NCBI GenBank assembly: GCA_022785155.1
Contig: JALFRH010000193.1
Span: 1-5,743 of the forward strand
Direction of reading: 5' to 3'
From: Spirochaetales bacterium
GTDB lineage: Bacteria > Spirochaetota > Spirochaetia > Sphaerochaetales > Sphaerochaetaceae
Length of the DNA: 5,743 bases
Shown here: piece after piece, positions 5,293 to 5,743 of the stretch
How the letters are laid out: every line of letters begins with the position of its first letter
Position numbering within the stretch: position 1 is the first letter of the stretch
Made by a program: the position numbers and the translations under genes
The notes under the pieces: generated by a model
Database searches by the model: none
Told to the model about the DNA's origin: nothing
The model's input: the letters and a program-made list of their open reading frames with translations, nothing else

Positions 5293-5743
5293 ATGAAGGA
5301 AATATCCCTTGACGGCATTTGGAAACTTAGAGCAGATAGAATCGAAGACAACCCATTCGGCATAAAGGAAAGAATGGAATGGAATATGAATATTCCTGGA
5401 GATGTCCATGATACTTTGATCAAAAACAACACAATCCCCGATCCTTACTATGGCATGAACGAACTGGACATACAGTTCATCGGCAGGGGTGATTGGACTA
5501 TATACAGGACCTTTTTCTGGAAGAAAGAAGATGAAAGGACATTCATCAGACTTGAAAAGGTGGATACTGTAGCAAGACTTTTTATCAACGGCGAGAAGGT
5601 GAAGGGCTTTGAAAACGAGCATCAGATCCATTTCATCGATATTACATCCTTTCTTAAAGATGGTGAGAATACCATAGCCTTCTCTTTCCGCTCTGCAGAG
5701 AGCCTTGCCATTGAGAGAAACGAGAAGCTCTCATATCCCATCC
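5293..5743 (+). CDS. Glycoside hydrolase family 2, beta-mannosidase-like, N-terminal part (runs off the right edge)
   Basis: Start of a probable beta-mannosidase, which would release mannose from the non-reducing ends of manno-oligosaccharides. The 150 visible residues (MKEISLDGIW...) form the N-terminal jelly-roll sugar-binding domain. LDGIWKLR (6-13) is the usual opening. IPGDVHDTLIKNNTIPDPYYGMNE (34-57) is the PGxVHxxL...I.DPyyg.NE signature of the beta-mannosidase branch. DWTIYRTFF (67-75) and LEKVDTVARLFINGEKV (87-103) are conserved GH2 strands. The catalytic glutamates would lie far beyond the window. The ATG has GGAGG (5284-5288) four bases upstream. No signal peptide is present, so intracellular action is likely. 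It is transcribed away from the feo operon. Other GH2 specificities of the same branch cannot be excluded from the N-terminus alone. Confidence 0.92.
   Translation, partial: MKEISLDGIWKLRADRIEDNPFGIKERMEWNMNIPGDVHDTLIKNNTIPDPYYGMNELDIQFIGRGDWTIYRTFFWKKEDERTFIRLEKVDTVARLFINGEKVKGFENEHQIHFIDITSFLKDGENTIAFSFRSAESLAIERNEKLSYPI

Noticed and set aside
5224..5631. A 135-codon open frame on the minus strand
   Set aside because: It lies antisense over the GH2 N-terminal domain, which shows clear family motifs and a good ribosome site. The minus-strand translation resembles nothing.
1..5743. CRISPR arrays, insertion sequences, tRNA or rRNA genes, phage or defence genes
   Set aside because: I looked for repeat-spacer periodicity, transposase motifs, terminal repeats and RNA gene signatures and saw none. 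Coding density and gene content look like ordinary chromosome.

Overview
The window looks like chromosomal DNA from an anaerobic, plant-polysaccharide-using bacterium, perhaps a gut member of the Clostridia or Spirochaetota. The reasons are a clostridial-looking ferrous iron (Feo) operon, good Shine-Dalgarno sites before most genes, moderate G+C, and a pectinesterase and a beta-mannosidase-type glycosidase at the two ends. The sequence alone does not settle the phylum.

Layout: everything from 1 to about 5136 is read leftward (minus strand), and only the last gene (from 5293) is read rightward. On the minus strand, in transcription order, there is a promoter with two matching operator-like palindromes (5080-5136). 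It is followed by a tight four-gene operon: a first FeoA (4854-5066), a second FeoA (4618-4839), FeoB (2186-4606) and a 50-residue cysteine-rich FeoB-associated membrane protein (2037-2189). The operon closes with a strong intrinsic terminator (1981-2021). A second unit then starts, with a -10 box at 1949-1954. It encodes a 430-residue acyltransferase with a built-in zinc ribbon (635-1927) and, 43 bases further on, a pectinesterase cut off by the window edge (1-591). On the plus strand, the start of a family 2 glycoside hydrolase (5293 to the right edge) diverges from the feo operon across a 226-base intergenic region.

How the parts fit together: FeoB is the GTPase-gated inner-membrane Fe(II) transporter. 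The two FeoA proteins are small SH3-like partners and the Cys-rich peptide is a likely accessory. The operator pair straddling the core promoter suggests repression by a metal-sensing regulator (DtxR/MntR-like, or less likely Fur) when metal is plentiful. The pectinesterase has no signal peptide and the glycosidase starts directly in its sugar-binding fold, so both probably act inside the cell on imported oligosaccharides. I see no functional link between these enzymes and iron uptake.

No clearly new multi-gene system is visible. The points most worth checking are the dual operator, the acidic extracytoplasmic insert in FeoB, the tiny Cys-rich gene, the cytoplasmic-type pectinesterase and the acyltransferase/zinc-ribbon fusion.
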